Notes: generated by a model from the letters alone, not told the origin. DNA of 38,830 nucleotides from an uncultured Myxococcales bacterium (GCA_902826865.1 CADEGN010000043.1:1-38830), one strand, 5' to 3'. Numbered from the stretch's first letter, positions 16,838 to 24,721 are shown. Made by a program: numbers and translations.

Positions 16838-17791
16838 ATGTCGGCGCTCGTCATCACTCGTCGCGATCGCGGGGGGTCGTGGTTCCACCTCGCTGGCTGC
16901 ATGCGCCAGCGCGGCGCACCCGTCCGGGTTGTGACGCTCGACAACGATCCCGCGCTCGCGTGGCCCACCGACATCGCCGACGTCTGGGACGGTGGGCAAG
17001 AGCTTGCCCACCTCCTACGCACCGCCGACGTTTTTCACCTCGTCGACCTGGTACCGGCAGACATCGACCTCCTCGGCGATGTCGTGCCCACCCGCTGCCA
17101 CGGACCCGACGGCCCGCGGGTCGTGCTGCAGTGCGACGAGCGGCGCGAACCAAGCGAGCTCGCCCGTCTCGCCGAACTCGCCGACGCGCACCGATGGGCG
17201 ATCGTCACCACGGTCGTGCAACCCGCCCCGGTCGGCGAGCTGATCGCTCCGTTTCTCCCGTTTTGGCGGGCGCCCTGGCTGCCGCAGCCGCCCGGCACGC
17301 GAATGCGGGCGCGCCGACCGACGCGCTCGGTGTTCGCTTGCTCGAGCCGGCCACTGCGCGAACGCCCGGTCCTCGAGCAACTGGTCGACACCGCGGAGAC
17401 CATCGCGCGCAGCCTCACCGACGTGCGCGTCGAGGTGATGAACAACAAGGCGCACGCCCGGGTCTTGCAGCAGCGGCGACGCTGTCACCTCGCGCTGGTC
17501 GCCGGGGACGACGGCTTTGGTCGAACGGGATTCGAAGCGCTCGCCCAGGGCATCGTCGCGGTCGCGGACGTCGACGAGCGCGAGCGCGCGGCCTGGACCG
17601 CGCTCGCCGGGGGAACGCCGATGCCGGTGGTGGCGAGTCGTGACCTCCCCGCGCGCATGCGCAGCCTCGCCACCGACCTCGGGCCCGACCCGCGGTTGCG
17701 CGCGTGGGTGGAAGCCGCGGCCGATCCACGGCGTTGGTTCGCGCTGTGCGAACGGCTGTGGCAACCCGCAGGTTGTCGCAGCGCCGCCTGA
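16838..17791 (+). CDS. GT-B-like glycosyltransferase-family protein (putative)
   Basis: The 317-aa reading starts at the ATG at 16838. It has an N-terminal Rossmann-like half (SALVITRRDRGGSWFHLAGC, then PVRVVTLDNDP, then ADVFHLVDLVP). The C-terminal half has SVFACSSRPLRERP, VEVMNNKAHARVL and DDGFGRTGFEALAQGIVAVADV. The last resembles the donor-binding E-A/G segment of GT4-type glycosyltransferases. The middle (FLPFWRAPWLPQPPGTR) fits the inter-domain region. The start is uncertain, since about 100 bp separate it from the MEMO gene and the frame is open upstream. I call it a glycosyltransferase-fold protein with moderate confidence; donor and acceptor are unknown. Confidence 0.6.
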   Translation: MSALVITRRDRGGSWFHLAGCMRQRGAPVRVVTLDNDPALAWPTDIADVWDGGQELAHLLRTADVFHLVDLVPADIDLLGDVVPTRCHGPDGPRVVLQCDERREPSELARLAELADAHRWAIVTTVVQPAPVGELIAPFLPFWRAPWLPQPPGTRMRARRPTRSVFACSSRPLRERPVLEQLVDTAETIARSLTDVRVEVMNNKAHARVLQQRRRCHLALVAGDDGFGRTGFEALAQGIVAVADVDERERAAWTALAGGTPMPVVASRDLPARMRSLATDLGPDPRLRAWVEAAADPRRWFALCERLWQPAGCRSAA

Positions 17792-17793
17792 GC

Positions 17794-18306
17794 TCAACCT
17801 GTTCGGCGCTCTAGCTCGCGCATGAGCGCGGCGCAAGCCTGCTCGAGGATCGCGAAGGTGCGCTCGTACGCATCGAGCCCCCGACCAACCGGGTCAGGGA
17901 CGTCCGCCGCCAGGCCCTCCGCCCGCGGATCGACCAGATGACGAAACAGGCGCACGCGAGCATGGCCGCCCGCGACCGGGCCAAACGCGGAGATTCGGCG
18001 CAGGCGATCGAGATCGGCGAGGTTCGATCGGTCCATCACCAGCACGTGATCGAACTTCTGTAGATCCTCCGGCGCAATCGGTCGCGACTTGCCAACGAGC
18101 GCGAGCAGGTCGATGCCGTGACGCGCGGCGACCTCAACCGAATTTGGGTGCGGCGCCAAGCCGTAGTCGGCCCAACAGCCGGCACTGTCGTGAACAAACG
18201 GCACCGCAACGCTCGCGCGGGCCGCCATGTCGGCGAAGATTCCCTCGGCCAGGGGGGAGCGGCACAGGTTCGCGTGGCAGACGAACAACACGCCGGACAT
18301 GCTCAC
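17794..18306 (-). CDS. Low-molecular-weight protein-tyrosine-phosphatase family protein
   Basis: The 170-aa product has the phosphate-binding loop CHANLCRS near the N-terminus (FVCHANLCRSPLAEGIF), the C-x5-R-S signature of low-molecular-weight tyrosine phosphatases and arsenate reductases. The likely general-acid aspartate is in VPDPVGRGLDAYE near the C-terminus. KFDHVLVMDRSN in the middle is also characteristic. Two starts are possible. GTG at 18306 overlaps the upstream stop (GTGA); ATG at 18300 gives an N-terminus closer to typical family members. It is translated right after the TPR-like lipoprotein gene, so the two are probably co-expressed. It is convergent with the GT-B-like gene (2-bp gap). 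Candidate substrates are tyrosine-kinase targets of polysaccharide export, by analogy. Confidence 0.92.
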   Translation of the reverse strand: MSMSGVLFVCHANLCRSPLAEGIFADMAARASVAVPFVHDSAGCWADYGLAPHPNSVEVAARHGIDLLALVGKSRPIAPEDLQKFDHVLVMDRSNLADLDRLRRISAFGPVAGGHARVRLFRHLVDPRAEGLAADVPDPVGRGLDAYERTFAILEQACAALMRELERRTG

Positions 18307-19097
18307 CCGTCGATCAGCTTGCGCACCGCCGGGTCGTCCTTGACGATCTCCCAGGTGGCATCAAAGTCGATCTGCGACAGCAACTTCTTGCCGCCCCGCG
18401 ACTTCACTTGCTTGAGATAGTCGACGGTCACCGCCTCGTCGCCCGCCATCACCGCCTGTTTCGCCAAGGCGAATACGGGATCGGCGTACTTGGGGTCCTT
18501 CGCCGCCGCCCACTCAAAGAACGCCTTGGCCCGCTCCGGTTCGGCAAACAGCTTCTGACCGCGATCGTACGCCGCCTTGGCCAGATCCCGCGGTTTGCTC
18601 CCGCCCGCCTCGGCCTCAGACAAGGCCGCCAGCGCGCGCTCATCGGTCGTCTTCTTGTTTTTGACCTCGCCGAGCAACGCCGGGGCATCGGCCGGTGCCT
18701 TGCCATCGTCGGCGGCCTTGGCGTCATCCGCGGCCTTGCCGTCCTCCGCGGCCTTGCCGTCCTCCGCGGCCTTGCCGTCATCGGCCGCTTTGCCATCCCC
18801 CGCGGCTTTGCTGTCATCGGCCCCGGCGTTGCCTTCCGCCGCATTGCCGGCATCGTGCCCCGCCGTGTCTTTGCCCGCGTCGACCCCGGGCCCCTCGGGA
18901 CGGCTGCCGTCGGCACCAGGCTTGGCGTCGACTTTCGGATCATCGGTCTTGCCTGCGGCGCTCGAGCTCGCCTTCGTCGGCACCTTCTGATCGTTGCTCG
19001 CACCTCCACCGCATGCGGCAACGACCATGGTCGCGGCCAGCGCAGCGGCGAGGCGTGGGAGTCCTGCAAATGTTCCGAGGTGGTGGCGCGCAACCAT
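18303..19097 (-). CDS. Lipoprotein with Ala/Lys/Asp hexapeptide repeats and TPR-like C-terminus
   Basis: The 264-aa product has a lipoprotein signal ending TMVVAAC (about residue 29). Residues about 35-140 are low-complexity Ala/Lys/Asp/Gly. This region includes about seven tandem hexapeptides of the form D/E-D-G-K-A-A (about 94-135), encoded by an 18-bp DNA repeat. Residues about 145-264 contain two TPR-like helical hairpins (YDRGQKLFAEPERAKAFFEWAAAKDPKYADPVFALAKQAV). It is probably a periplasmic or outer-membrane-facing scaffold. The stop overlaps the GTG start of the tyrosine phosphatase gene. A TAGTAT hexamer (minus strand, 19111-19106) lies 9 bp before the ATG but has no good -35. Confidence 0.82.
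   Translation of the reverse strand: MVARHHLGTFAGLPRLAAALAATMVVAACGGGASNDQKVPTKASSSAAGKTDDPKVDAKPGADGSRPEGPGVDAGKDTAGHDAGNAAEGNAGADDSKAAGDGKAADDGKAAEDGKAAEDGKAADDAKAADDGKAPADAPALLGEVKNKKTTDERALAALSEAEAGGSKPRDLAKAAYDRGQKLFAEPERAKAFFEWAAAKDPKYADPVFALAKQAVMAGDEAVTVDYLKQVKSRGGKKLLSQIDFDATWEIVKDDPAVRKLIDG
18700..18820 (-). repeat. 18-bp tandem repeats inside the TPR-like lipoprotein gene
   Basis: Units such as GCCTTGCCGTCCTCCGCG repeat about seven times with small changes (two adjacent copies are identical). They encode the hexapeptide repeat of the lipoprotein stalk. The copy number is likely to vary between strains by slippage. Confidence 0.75.
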
Positions 19098-19197
19098 CGC
19101 GACAGATACTACCAGCCCGGCGTCGAGCGGCGCGCGCCCGCTTCACGGCAGTGAGACCGGCGAGCCCGGGCGGTACCCGTTGTTGGTCATCTGACGT

Positions 19198-20616
19198 ATG
19201 CTGCCCGTGCCGATGACCCCGTCGTTCGTGTTCGCCTCGACCCTCTTCTCGGCCCCCGACTCCGCCGCCGCCCCCAGCCAGGAAGCCGTCCGGAAGATCT
19301 TCGATGACGTCTGCACCATGTGCCACTCGGGCGACGGCAGCGATTCGAAGGACCCAGGCGCCCTCGGCCTCGATGGTGATCTCACCCGCCTGGCCGGCAT
19401 AAGATCGGCCGCCACCGACAAGATGCTGGTGGTCCCGGGGGATCCGGAGGCGAGCTACCTGCTCGACAAGGTCCTCGGCACGCCGGCGATGAAGGGCGAC
19501 CTCATGCCGCAAGACATGGACCCCCTCACGCCCGCCCAGATCAAAGCGGTGCGCGACTGGATCAGTGCGCTTCCGAAGGACGCTGCCAGCAACGCGGGCA
19601 ACAACGAGGGCCCATCAGCCGGCGCGGGTGAGGGCGCCGGCCAACCGTCCGCGCCACCGAAGCGCAAGGTGAAGCCATTTCACGGCACCGATCACATCGT
19701 GCTGCCCACCACCACCACCCTCGGTAAGCAGACGCTGCAGTACCGGATCGATCACCGTTTCGGTCGCATCGGCACCGAGCGCGGCGCGTTTGGTCTCGAC
19801 GCAGGCGTCATCATGAGCATGGGAATGGCCTACGGGATCCTCGACGGCTGGGATGTCCGTTTGCGCCGGACCAACTCAAGGAAGGGCTGGGAACTCGGCA
19901 CCAAGTACGTCCCGCTCCGCCAGGAGGAGGGCAGACCGGTGTCGCTCGGGATCCAGGCTTCGGTGAGCTGGTTTCGCGACTTCGACGTGGCAAACCCCTG
20001 GACGGGCGACTTCCAGCTGATGCTCTCTCGCCTGTGGTTCGTGGATCGCTGGGCGACCATGCTAACCGCCGGGTACTCGCTTCGCACGAATCACGCGACC
20101 CGTGTGATCGTGGACTTCAAAGACGGTCGCGGTCCGGTGCTGGCGAAAGACACGCGAGATACCTTCGACCTCGGTTTCGCCACCAGCGTGTATCTGGGCA
20201 GGCGCCGCCAATGGGGGATCGACCTCGAGTGGCTGCTGCCGATCCCCGATGGCGCGGTGACCAACAAGTTCTACTACCGCGGCGGCGATGCCAATCCCGA
20301 CGGGAGCAAGATCGGCGCGTGGAGCATCGGTGGCTCGTACACCACCGGCAAGCACTTCTTCCAGGTGTTTTTCACGAACAACCGCGAGATTCACACCAAC
20401 CTCGCGGCGCCCGGCGGCCAGAGCGGCAACCCGTTCAAGACCCCGGGCGTCGACAGCAAGAACCCGTTTCTCAAGGCCAACTTCTTCCTCGGCTTCAATC
20501 TCGGCCGCAACTTCACCCTCGGCAAACGCGTGAACGCGAAGCGTGAGCGCCAGAAGAAAGAAAAGGCCAGCGAAGGAGCCAGCGCCCGCGTCGCTGGCAC
20601 GAAGGGAGGCGTGTGA
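19198..20616 (+). CDS. c-type cytochrome domain fused to a DUF5777-like beta-barrel
   Basis: The 472-aa product (alternative start at 19213) has a weak signal sequence and then a mono-haem cytochrome-c-like domain. The haem motif is CTMCH (Cys 39, Cys 42, His 43), a possible distal ligand is Met 103 (KGDLMPQDMDPLTPAQI), and WISAL closes the domain. A Gly/Ala/Pro linker (about 128-155) leads to residues 160-455 rich in amphipathic beta strands: FHGTDHIVLPTTTTLGKQ, YRIDHRFGR, then DVRLRRTN and similar. This matches the DUF5777 beta-barrel family. The final 25 residues are Lys/Arg/Ala-rich. It is probably an outer-membrane barrel carrying a periplasmic haem domain. The next gene starts within its stop codon. 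Function, perhaps electron or redox sensing, is inferred. Confidence 0.85.
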   Translation: MLPVPMTPSFVFASTLFSAPDSAAAPSQEAVRKIFDDVCTMCHSGDGSDSKDPGALGLDGDLTRLAGIRSAATDKMLVVPGDPEASYLLDKVLGTPAMKGDLMPQDMDPLTPAQIKAVRDWISALPKDAASNAGNNEGPSAGAGEGAGQPSAPPKRKVKPFHGTDHIVLPTTTTLGKQTLQYRIDHRFGRIGTERGAFGLDAGVIMSMGMAYGILDGWDVRLRRTNSRKGWELGTKYVPLRQEEGRPVSLGIQASVSWFRDFDVANPWTGDFQLMLSRLWFVDRWATMLTAGYSLRTNHATRVIVDFKDGRGPVLAKDTRDTFDLGFATSVYLGRRRQWGIDLEWLLPIPDGAVTNKFYYRGGDANPDGSKIGAWSIGGSYTTGKHFFQVFFTNNREIHTNLAAPGGQSGNPFKTPGVDSKNPFLKANFFLGFNLGRNFTLGKRVNAKRERQKKEKASEGASARVAGTKGGV

Positions 20617-21482
20617 TGAGCGCGCGGATCATCATCACGGGGCTGATGCTGGCCAGCGCCGGCTGCATTCAGCTCGAGCGGGTGGACGACGGGGGATCCA
20701 ACGGGCAAGGGATCCCTGACGAGGTTCAACGCGTGTTCGACGCCCGTTGCAATCAGGCCGGTTGCCACGGCAACGGCGCCGCGCAGCAAGGGCTCAGCCT
20801 CACCGCCGCGGAGTCGGCCGCGATCATCGGGCGTCAGGCGCAACAAGTGCCCATCCCGCTCGTGGAGCTGGGCAACGTCGGCAACAGCTACCTGGCGCAG
20901 AAGATGCTCGCCAGTCCAACGATTGCGATCACCGGCGACAGGATGCCGCTCGCCGCGGTCCTCACCGATCCGGCGGTGCTCTCCGACATCGCGATCGTGA
21001 TCGGCTGGATCGCCGGCGCTGAACTGCCGGGCGGTGGAGGTTCCGGGGGTGAGTCGGATGGAGGATCGAGCACCGGCGCACCGATGCTCGGCGCCTGCGG
21101 ACTCGACGAGCTCGACCCGGACGCGACCAATCCGATCGTCTCTGGCAGCGGGGCAAACCAGATCCCCACTGAGATCGGGACAATCCTCGCGGCGAACTGC
21201 GGCTGCCACCTGACGCCGGGCCCGCTGAGCGGCGGCCTGCCGGTCTATCCTGGTTCGCTGCCGTTCAAGATGACGACCCATGCCGAGTGGCACGCCGAAT
21301 ACGCCCCCGGCGTGACCAACATCGACAAGGGCAAGGAGCGGGTCGCCGTCGGCGCGCCCTTGCCGATGCCGCAGCCGATCTACTGCGATGCCGGCGGCGG
21401 CGAACCGATGCCGGCGGCCGATCGAACAACGCTACTCGAGTGGCTCGACGCCGATGCCCCCGACGGCGCCAACTGGCCGTAG
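20616..21482 (+). CDS. Lipoprotein with two cytochrome-c-like domains (CX4CH and CXCH)
   Basis: The 288-aa product starts at the ATG at 20616, whose A is the last base of the previous stop, with GGGAGG about 7 bp upstream. The lipoprotein signal is TGLMLASAGC (Cys 17). Domain one (about 33-137) has CNQAGCH (Cys 45, Cys 50, His 51), a CX4CH motif, and ends GDRMPLAAVL...VIGWIAGAE like a cytochrome c. A Gly/Ser linker leads to domain two (about 182-283). Domain two has CGCH (Cys 195, Cys 197, His 198), a one-residue spacing, and ends PMPAADRTTLLEWLDADAP. Whether haem is attached at either site is not certain. Tight coupling to the cytochrome/barrel gene suggests one complex at the outer membrane. 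Confidence 0.85.
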   Translation: MSARIIITGLMLASAGCIQLERVDDGGSNGQGIPDEVQRVFDARCNQAGCHGNGAAQQGLSLTAAESAAIIGRQAQQVPIPLVELGNVGNSYLAQKMLASPTIAITGDRMPLAAVLTDPAVLSDIAIVIGWIAGAELPGGGGSGGESDGGSSTGAPMLGACGLDELDPDATNPIVSGSGANQIPTEIGTILAANCGCHLTPGPLSGGLPVYPGSLPFKMTTHAEWHAEYAPGVTNIDKGKERVAVGAPLPMPQPIYCDAGGGEPMPAADRTTLLEWLDADAPDGANWP

Positions 21483-21507
21483 TCCGTATAGGCCTGGGAG
21501 CAAACCA

Positions 21508-21521
21508 AACACCGCGGTGTT
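21508..21521. terminator. Palindrome between convergent genes
   Basis: AACACCGCGGTGTT is a perfect 14-bp palindrome in the 87-bp gap between the cytochrome lipoprotein and topA stops. It can form a 5-bp stem with a CGCG loop on either strand. It is a candidate bidirectional terminator without a T-run. Confidence 0.4.
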
Positions 21522-21569
21522 CGCCCGCTCCGCGTCATGCACCGTCGCGCCGGCCGACGTCGCGCGTCC

Positions 21570-24488
21570 CTAGGCCTTGGCGCGCTTGCGGCCACCGGCG
21601 ACGAGCCCGAGCTCGCGCGCGGCCTCCGGATGAAGCGAGAGCTCCGCCACGCGCCCCTCGACGAGCAACGACTGGACCGGCGTGCCCTCGGCGATCGGCT
21701 TGCCAGCGCGGGTCTTAACCACGATCGGCGGGTGCTCCTTCTCGTGGGCTTCGAGCTGCTTCTCGAGCTTCTTTTGCTGCTTTTCCTCGACAGACGTCCA
21801 GGCCACGCGCCCGCGACACTTGGGGAACGCTGAGCAACCGAGCCAAGGCCCGCGCTTGCCCCGACGCAGGTTCATCGGGCTATTGCACTTCGGACACTCG
21901 ATGTCGGTCGTGAGCGGTGGCGGGGCCGGAAACTTCACCCCACCTTTTTTGTCGATGTTGAGCACGAACGTGGTCTTCGGGTACCTCACGGAGGCGAGAA
22001 ACGGCCCAAACCGGCCGTTGCGAAGCTCCATATCCGAGCCGTCCTCGGGGCACGCGATGTCGACCAGCTCCGGCAAAAGCGGGCGGCCATCCCGATCGAT
22101 GGGCGCGGAATAGTCGCACTCTGGGTACGTAGTGCAGGACAAAAACCGGCCATTGCGGCCGAACCGATAACACGTCCGACTCCCGCACTTCGAGCACTTG
22201 TAGGGCGCGGCCTGGATCTCGGCCTTCGCGTGCGTCATCTCCTCGTGCGCACTCTCCAGCGCGCTGGAGAACGGCCCATAGAAGTTGCGCAGCATCTTCA
22301 CCCAGTCGGCGGCCTTCTCCTCGATCTTGTCGAGCTCCAACTCCATTTGCCGCGTGTAACCGACATCCATCAGCGCGGGAAACGCCTCGATCATCTTATC
22401 CGTGACGACTTCACCGAGATCGGTGGCGAAGAACCGACGCTCGAGCTGCTCGACGTACTTGCGCTCTTGAATCACGCTGATGATCGACGCGTAGGTCGAC
22501 GGACGACCGATGCCTTCGGCCTCGAGGGTTTTCACCAGCGAAGCTTCGGTGTAACGCGGCGGCGGGCTCCCGAACTTCTGGACGGCATCGATCGCGAAGG
22601 CGCCGAGCTCGGCCTTCTCCGGCAGCTCCGGCAAGGTCTGCTCGTCGGACGCCGTCGGGACCCCGACGACCTTGTAGAAGCCATCAAACGCGAGCACGCG
22701 CCCGGTTGCGCGCAGCACGGCGCCGGTCTTCTTGTCGGCGCGGGTGAAACTGACGGCGGTGCCGTCCCATTGCGCCGGCATCATCTGGCAGCCGATGAAG
22801 CGCCGCCAGATCAAATCGTAGAGCTTGGCCTGATCGGCGGTGAGCGCGGCCTCGACATCGTCGGGCCGCCGCATCGCCGAGGTCGGCCGAATCGCCTCGT
22901 GGGCCTCCTGCGCGTCCTTGTTGGACGTGGCATACGAAAGCGGTTCGCTCGGGAGGTACTTGGCGCCGAGCTTCTTGATGTACTCGCGCGCCTCCGCCAC
23001 GGCCTCGGCGGCGAGGTTGGTCGAGTCGGTGCGCATATAGGTGATGAGACCGACCTGACCCTCGCCAGGAATCGCCACGCCTTCGTACAGGGCCTGGGCC
23101 GCCCGCATGGTCCGCTGGGCCGAGAACCCGAGCTGGTTGGCCGCGGCGATCTGCAAGCTCGAGGTGATGAACGGTGGCGCCGGCTTGGAGCTGGTACGAC
23201 GGGTCTCGATGGCGGTGACCACGTAACGAACGCCGGCGGCGACCTTGCCGCTGACCTTGCGCACAAACCGAGCTGGTCCCTTGCCGTCGGCATCCTCGGT
23301 GGTCGCGACATCGATCGACGTAAGACCGACGGCCTCGGCGACCTTGCGCACTTCCGCGGTCAGATCCTTGGGCTTATTCGCCGGGCATCCGAGCTCGAAC
23401 TTCTTGCCGCCGATCTCCACCAGCTCGGCTTCGATGCCGCCCTGATCGGCGAGCCAGGCGTTCTTGGCTTTCACGGTCGGGCCCTTGCCCTTGTCGTCGC
23501 GCTCGGCCAAAAGCGCCAGCCAGCCCTTGGTGAGCTTATCGACCTTGGCGACCGCGCGCGTCAACAGGGCCGAGACTTCCCAGCGTTCGTCGGGAACAAA
23601 CGCCGCAATCTCGCGCTCGCGCTCGACGATGAGGCGAACCGCGACCGACTGCACGCGCCCGGCCGAGAGTCCGCGCGCGACCTTTTTCCACAGGAGCGGG
23701 GAGGCTTGGTAACCGACGATGCGATCGAGGATCCGGCGGGCTTGCTGGGCGTTGACCTTGGCCTCATCGATTGCGTGGGGGTGGGCAAACGCGCGCTGGA
23801 CTTCGGTCTTGGTGATCGCGTTGAACACCACGCGCTTGGCCCGCGAAGGCGGGATCCCAAGGACCTGGGCGAGGTGCCAAGCGATGGCTTCGCCTTCGCG
23901 ATCGAGGTCGGTCGCGAACCAGACCTCGGGGGCGTCTTTGGCCAGGCGCTTGAGCTCGGCGACGGTTTTCTGCTTGCCGGCGAGCACCACGTAGGTCGGC
24001 CGGAAGTCGTGCTCGAGATCGACCCCCGGCACGGGCTGCTTCTCGCCCTTGGGTGCCTTCTCCGGCAGATCGCGGATATGGCCGACCGACGCGTGGACCA
24101 CGAAATCCGCGCCGAGATACTTGTTGATGGTCTTGGCCTTGGCAGGCGACTCGACGATCACCAGCTGACGGCCGTTTTTCTTGCCGCCCGAGCGGGGGCG
24201 TGGGAGCTCGACGTCGTCGTCGAGCTCGGCGGCCGTCGTGTCCTCCACCGCGAGGGCACGGGCCCGACTCGCGGCCTTGCCGGCCTTGGGCTCTTTGCGC
24301 GCCGGCGCAGCTTTGCCCGCCGACTTGCCCGGCTTGGCCTCGGCCTTGGCGGGCGCGGCGACAACCATTCGCCGCTTGCCAGCCGACGCTCCGTTGGTCC
24401 GCGCCGCGGTGGACATTCGCTCGGCGCCCGCACGCTTGCGGGCTTGCGACGACGGGGCGCTGGTGGTTTTGCGGGAGATGGACGTCAT
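21570..24488 (-). CDS. topA: DNA topoisomerase I (type IA) with Lys/Ala-rich N-terminal extension
   Basis: The 972-aa product relaxes negative supercoils. The TOPRIM domain starts near residue 107 (LVIVESPAKAKT; DLDREGE at 195-201). The gate domains contain NAQQARRILDRIVGYQ and GLSAGRVQSVA. The catalytic tyrosine is Tyr 484 in LITYMRTDSTN. The C-terminal third has zinc-ribbon repeats: KCSKCGSRTCYRFGRNGRFL with SC..YPEC, then a divergent CPEDG unit, then CPKCNSPMNLRRGKRGPW with GCS..PKC. About 105 residues precede TOPRIM, rich in Ala, Lys and Arg (for example PAKAEAKPGKSAGKAAPARK). This extension is absent from E. coli TopA and may bind DNA. The ATG at 24488 is preferred to upstream codons that read through the presumed promoter. 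Confidence 0.96.
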   Translation of the reverse strand: MTSISRKTTSAPSSQARKRAGAERMSTAARTNGASAGKRRMVVAAPAKAEAKPGKSAGKAAPARKEPKAGKAASRARALAVEDTTAAELDDDVELPRPRSGGKKNGRQLVIVESPAKAKTINKYLGADFVVHASVGHIRDLPEKAPKGEKQPVPGVDLEHDFRPTYVVLAGKQKTVAELKRLAKDAPEVWFATDLDREGEAIAWHLAQVLGIPPSRAKRVVFNAITKTEVQRAFAHPHAIDEAKVNAQQARRILDRIVGYQASPLLWKKVARGLSAGRVQSVAVRLIVEREREIAAFVPDERWEVSALLTRAVAKVDKLTKGWLALLAERDDKGKGPTVKAKNAWLADQGGIEAELVEIGGKKFELGCPANKPKDLTAEVRKVAEAVGLTSIDVATTEDADGKGPARFVRKVSGKVAAGVRYVVTAIETRRTSSKPAPPFITSSLQIAAANQLGFSAQRTMRAAQALYEGVAIPGEGQVGLITYMRTDSTNLAAEAVAEAREYIKKLGAKYLPSEPLSYATSNKDAQEAHEAIRPTSAMRRPDDVEAALTADQAKLYDLIWRRFIGCQMMPAQWDGTAVSFTRADKKTGAVLRATGRVLAFDGFYKVVGVPTASDEQTLPELPEKAELGAFAIDAVQKFGSPPPRYTEASLVKTLEAEGIGRPSTYASIISVIQERKYVEQLERRFFATDLGEVVTDKMIEAFPALMDVGYTRQMELELDKIEEKAADWVKMLRNFYGPFSSALESAHEEMTHAKAEIQAAPYKCSKCGSRTCYRFGRNGRFLSCTTYPECDYSAPIDRDGRPLLPELVDIACPEDGSDMELRNGRFGPFLASVRYPKTTFVLNIDKKGGVKFPAPPPLTTDIECPKCNSPMNLRRGKRGPWLGCSAFPKCRGRVAWTSVEEKQQKKLEKQLEAHEKEHPPIVVKTRAGKPIAEGTPVQSLLVEGRVAELSLHPEAARELGLVAGGRKRAKA

Positions 24489-24526
24489 CGGCGCGATCCG
24501 AGGCGGCGGCTGGGGCGGCCACCGGG

Positions 24527-24593
24527 GGCCCGACTGTAGTTGAGTTTTCGCCCCTGGCAACCGGGACACCCGCCTGGGGGGCCCAGTCGGGCC
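24527..24593. repeat. 10-bp inverted repeat flanking the presumed topA promoter
   Basis: GGCCCGACTG (24527-24536) and CAGTCGGGCC (24584-24593) are exact inverse complements, 47 bp apart. The inner copy overlaps the candidate -10 and the outer lies upstream of the candidate -35. This could be a paired operator or could extrude as a cruciform. Confidence 0.6.
24533..24560 (-). promoter_or_regulatory. Candidate topA promoter
   Basis: On the minus strand TTGCCA (24560-24555) is followed after 16 bp by TACAGT (24538-24533). Transcription would begin about 24526, a leader of roughly 38 nt. The -35 matches the sigma-70 consensus at five of six positions. Confidence 0.45.
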
Positions 24594-24662
24594 ATGGCTA
24601 CGGGAAATCGCCCCCGACTCCCCGCTTGCGCCAAACGCGGGCAGCCCTCCTCGATCCCTCGG

Positions 24663-24720
24663 GTGCGCGCGCGTTCACGTGCGCGCGCGCGTTCACGTGC
24701 GGGCGCGCGGGCGCGCGCGG
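24663..24720. repeat. Alternating purine-pyrimidine (Z-DNA-prone) tract upstream of topA
   Basis: The tract is two related units, GTGCGCGCGCGTTCAC (24663-24678) and an 18-bp version with one extra GC (24679-24696). They are followed by GTGC and GGGCGCGCGGGCGCGCGCGG. Most of it alternates G/C or G-T/C-A. It lies 175-232 bp upstream of the topA start and directly after the 3' end of the gene at 24722-25492. Sequences like this convert to Z-DNA under negative supercoiling. Confidence 0.75.
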
Positions 24721-24721
24721 C

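Noticed and set aside
16804..17643. Alternative frame across the GT-B-like gene
   Set aside because: Arg/Pro-rich shadow; the frame starting at 16838 has Rossmann-like and GT motif E-like segments and ends in step with the convergent gene.
22230..24539. 769-codon plus-strand open frame antisense to topA
   Set aside because: It mirrors the topA coding frame; long antisense frames are common in GC-rich genes, and it has no motif, while topA is unmistakable.
24663..24720. CRISPR-like repeat array
   Set aside because: Repeat units are 16-18 bp, contiguous and GC-alternating with no spacers.
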